Source of the DNA: Bacteroidota bacterium
Lineage (GTDB): Bacteria; Bacteroidota; Bacteroidia; Bacteroidales; CAIXZF01
DNA length: 34,250 nt
Assembly: GCA_026391855.1 (NCBI GenBank)
Contig: JAPLDE010000098.1
Coordinates: forward strand, 1 to 34,250
Direction of reading: 5' to 3'
Of this stretch, positions 33,297 to 34,250 are shown piece by piece. The notes under the pieces are model-generated. The model was not told the DNA's origin, did not search any database, and saw only the letters and a program-made list of their open reading frames with translations. Position numbers and translations under genes: made by a program. Numbering within the stretch: the first letter of the stretch is position 1; each line of letters begins with the position of its first letter.

Positions 33297-33547
33297 CTTT
33301 CCAGGCGGGGAATATGCGAAGTGTAAAACCATCTTTTCAGGGGCCCCATACCCATTTCTTTGAGCTTACCTTTTACAAACTTTACCATTTCCCGGGAAGA
33401 GGTAAAACTTCCGGTAAACGCTCCGTCACGGTAACAAAGGCTGCAGTAAAGGCTGCTCTTTGTCCCGTCCTGATTGGTCCCTCCCTTTCCTTCATCCTTT
33501 TCCAAAGGCATTCCGCAGCTCTGACAAAAACGATCGAATTTTCCCAT
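33281..33547 (-). CDS. Small zinc-ribbon protein
   Basis: An 88-residue protein with four cysteines, C8/C11 (FCQSCGMPL) and C35/C38 (YCSLCYRDG), that form a predicted zinc ribbon of the Zn_ribbon_2 type. The rest is helical and basic, ending ERWQKK. Such proteins are widespread and uncharacterised. It lies 26 bp after the partial gene upstream and overlaps the nuclease gene by 16 bp, so the three probably form one transcript. Function unknown. Confidence 0.85.
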   Translation of the reverse strand: MGKFDRFCQSCGMPLEKDEGKGGTNQDGTKSSLYCSLCYRDGAFTGSFTSSREMVKFVKGKLKEMGMGPLKRWFYTSHIPRLERWQKK

Positions 33548-33573
33548 GATGTTACATTTTTTGTTCTAGGTCC

Positions 33574-34250
33574 TTATTTGCTTTTTTCCAGTTTCCTGGC
33601 CATTTTTTTCAGCGATTTAGGCAAGGTTTCTTTCATGTCGCCGAACAATTTATCGGCTGCATTCTCGATCAGCGGAAGTACCTTTTCCGTTTCAAGAACA
33701 AATCCTCCATAAGCAGCCATCCCTTTATCAGAAGAAGCCCTTTCCTTCAGTTTGAAGATCCGCTCTCCTTTTCTGTCGAATATTTTCAGGTTCACATAGG
33801 CATTAACCTTTTTCCTGGTGAGTCCGCCAAAACCGAGATCATCGTAAAGGTTGAAGTCGATAAAGGCGATCATCACCACATCAACGTCGGCAGGCAGCAA
33901 CTCAAAGGATTTTTTTATGGCTTCATCGTCATTTACAATACCATAAGCGGCTATCGGGACATATCCGTCGGCAGGAGTTGTAAACACATTATCATTGGCC
34001 CATTTTGTCAGCTTTTTAAGATCGGGATAGCCATTGGCCTTTACCACCTCATCCTTGGAAATAAACGGGAAAGGAAACTCCGGGAGAAACTTTTCCCTTA
34101 TCAGTGCATCGAATTTATTAACAATAGGTGTCAGGTTAAAGGACGAATCCTTCATTAATGCCATATACATCTTGGTATCCAACGGGTTATCCGATAAATT
34201 ACGGCTACCGAATACTGAAATCAGAGCAGCTTTCCTGATCTGGGCGTAAC
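33574..34250 (-). CDS. Hypothetical protein, 5' end beyond window
   Basis: The reading frame is open to the right edge, with about 225 residues visible. A TTG at 34182 could be read as a start, but the frame continues upstream without a stop (YAQIRKAALISVFGSRNLSD), so the true start is probably outside or near the edge. The visible part has alternating helices and strands, with VDVVMIAFIDFNLYDDLGFGG in the middle and a lysine-rich end (KSLKKMARKLEKSK). I do not recognise the family. It is the first visible gene of a run with the zinc ribbon and nuclease. Confidence 0.7.
   Translation of the reverse strand, partial: YAQIRKAALISVFGSRNLSDNPLDTKMYMALMKDSSFNLTPIVNKFDALIREKFLPEFPFPFISKDEVVKANGYPDLKKLTKWANDNVFTTPADGYVPIAAYGIVNDDEAIKKSFELLPADVDVVMIAFIDFNLYDDLGFGGLTRKKVNAYVNLKIFDRKGERIFKLKERASSDKGMAAYGGFVLETEKVLPLIENAADKLFGDMKETLPKSLKKMARKLEKSK

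Overview
The window looks like a piece of a Bacteroidota (Bacteroidetes) chromosome, probably an environmental Bacteroidales-type lineage. Evidence: six proteins end in type IX secretion (T9SS) sorting-type C-terminal domains, counting the T9SS component PorZ; IspG is the long three-domain form found in Bacteroidota, Chlamydiae and plants; and several genes are preceded by the Bacteroidota -7 element TAnnTTTG. No rRNA, tRNA, CRISPR array or phage genes are visible.

Layout. (1) 1-302: edge region with repeat debris, a possible terminator and the promoter of the first gene. (2) 303-17876: four large secreted T9SS cargo genes on the plus strand: an M6 metalloprotease, two gingipain-like C25 cysteine proteases and an FG-GAP propeller protein. 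They are followed by a UMF1-type MFS transporter and a small lipoprotein. (3) 19827-19898: an eight-unit 9-bp tandem repeat, then porZ and recO on the minus strand with a 4-bp GTGA overlap. (4) 23218-26672: a secreted proline-rich protein divergent from a histidine kinase/OmpR response regulator pair. The response regulator breaks off inside its DNA-recognition helix, where a dispersed repeat and a HepT/MntA (HEPN/MNT) toxin-antitoxin pair begin. (5) 27308-28768: an ECF sigma factor with a downstream membrane protein (probable anti-sigma), and a divergent small membrane protein. (6) 28814-30682: ispG, running into a pair of 67-bp repeats with compensated palindromes. (7) 30831-34250, minus strand: a small membrane protein, a LamG T9SS cargo protein, an EndoG-type nuclease, a zinc-ribbon protein and a partial gene cut by the window edge.

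How the parts fit. The cargo cluster, the LamG protein and PorZ belong to one surface-secretion biology. Two regulatory regions can be read in detail. The kinase and its divergent secreted neighbour share an array of four GTTAA boxes spaced one helical turn apart, nearly equidistant from both promoters, as expected for an OmpR-family operator. The ECF sigma factor and its divergent membrane neighbour each have the same promoter, TCTGCAAC-N16/17-CGACTAATT, pointing outward, which suggests an autoregulated sigma switch. The most striking anomaly is that the response regulator expected to read the GTTAA array has lost the end of its DNA-binding domain at the junction with the HepT/MntA module.
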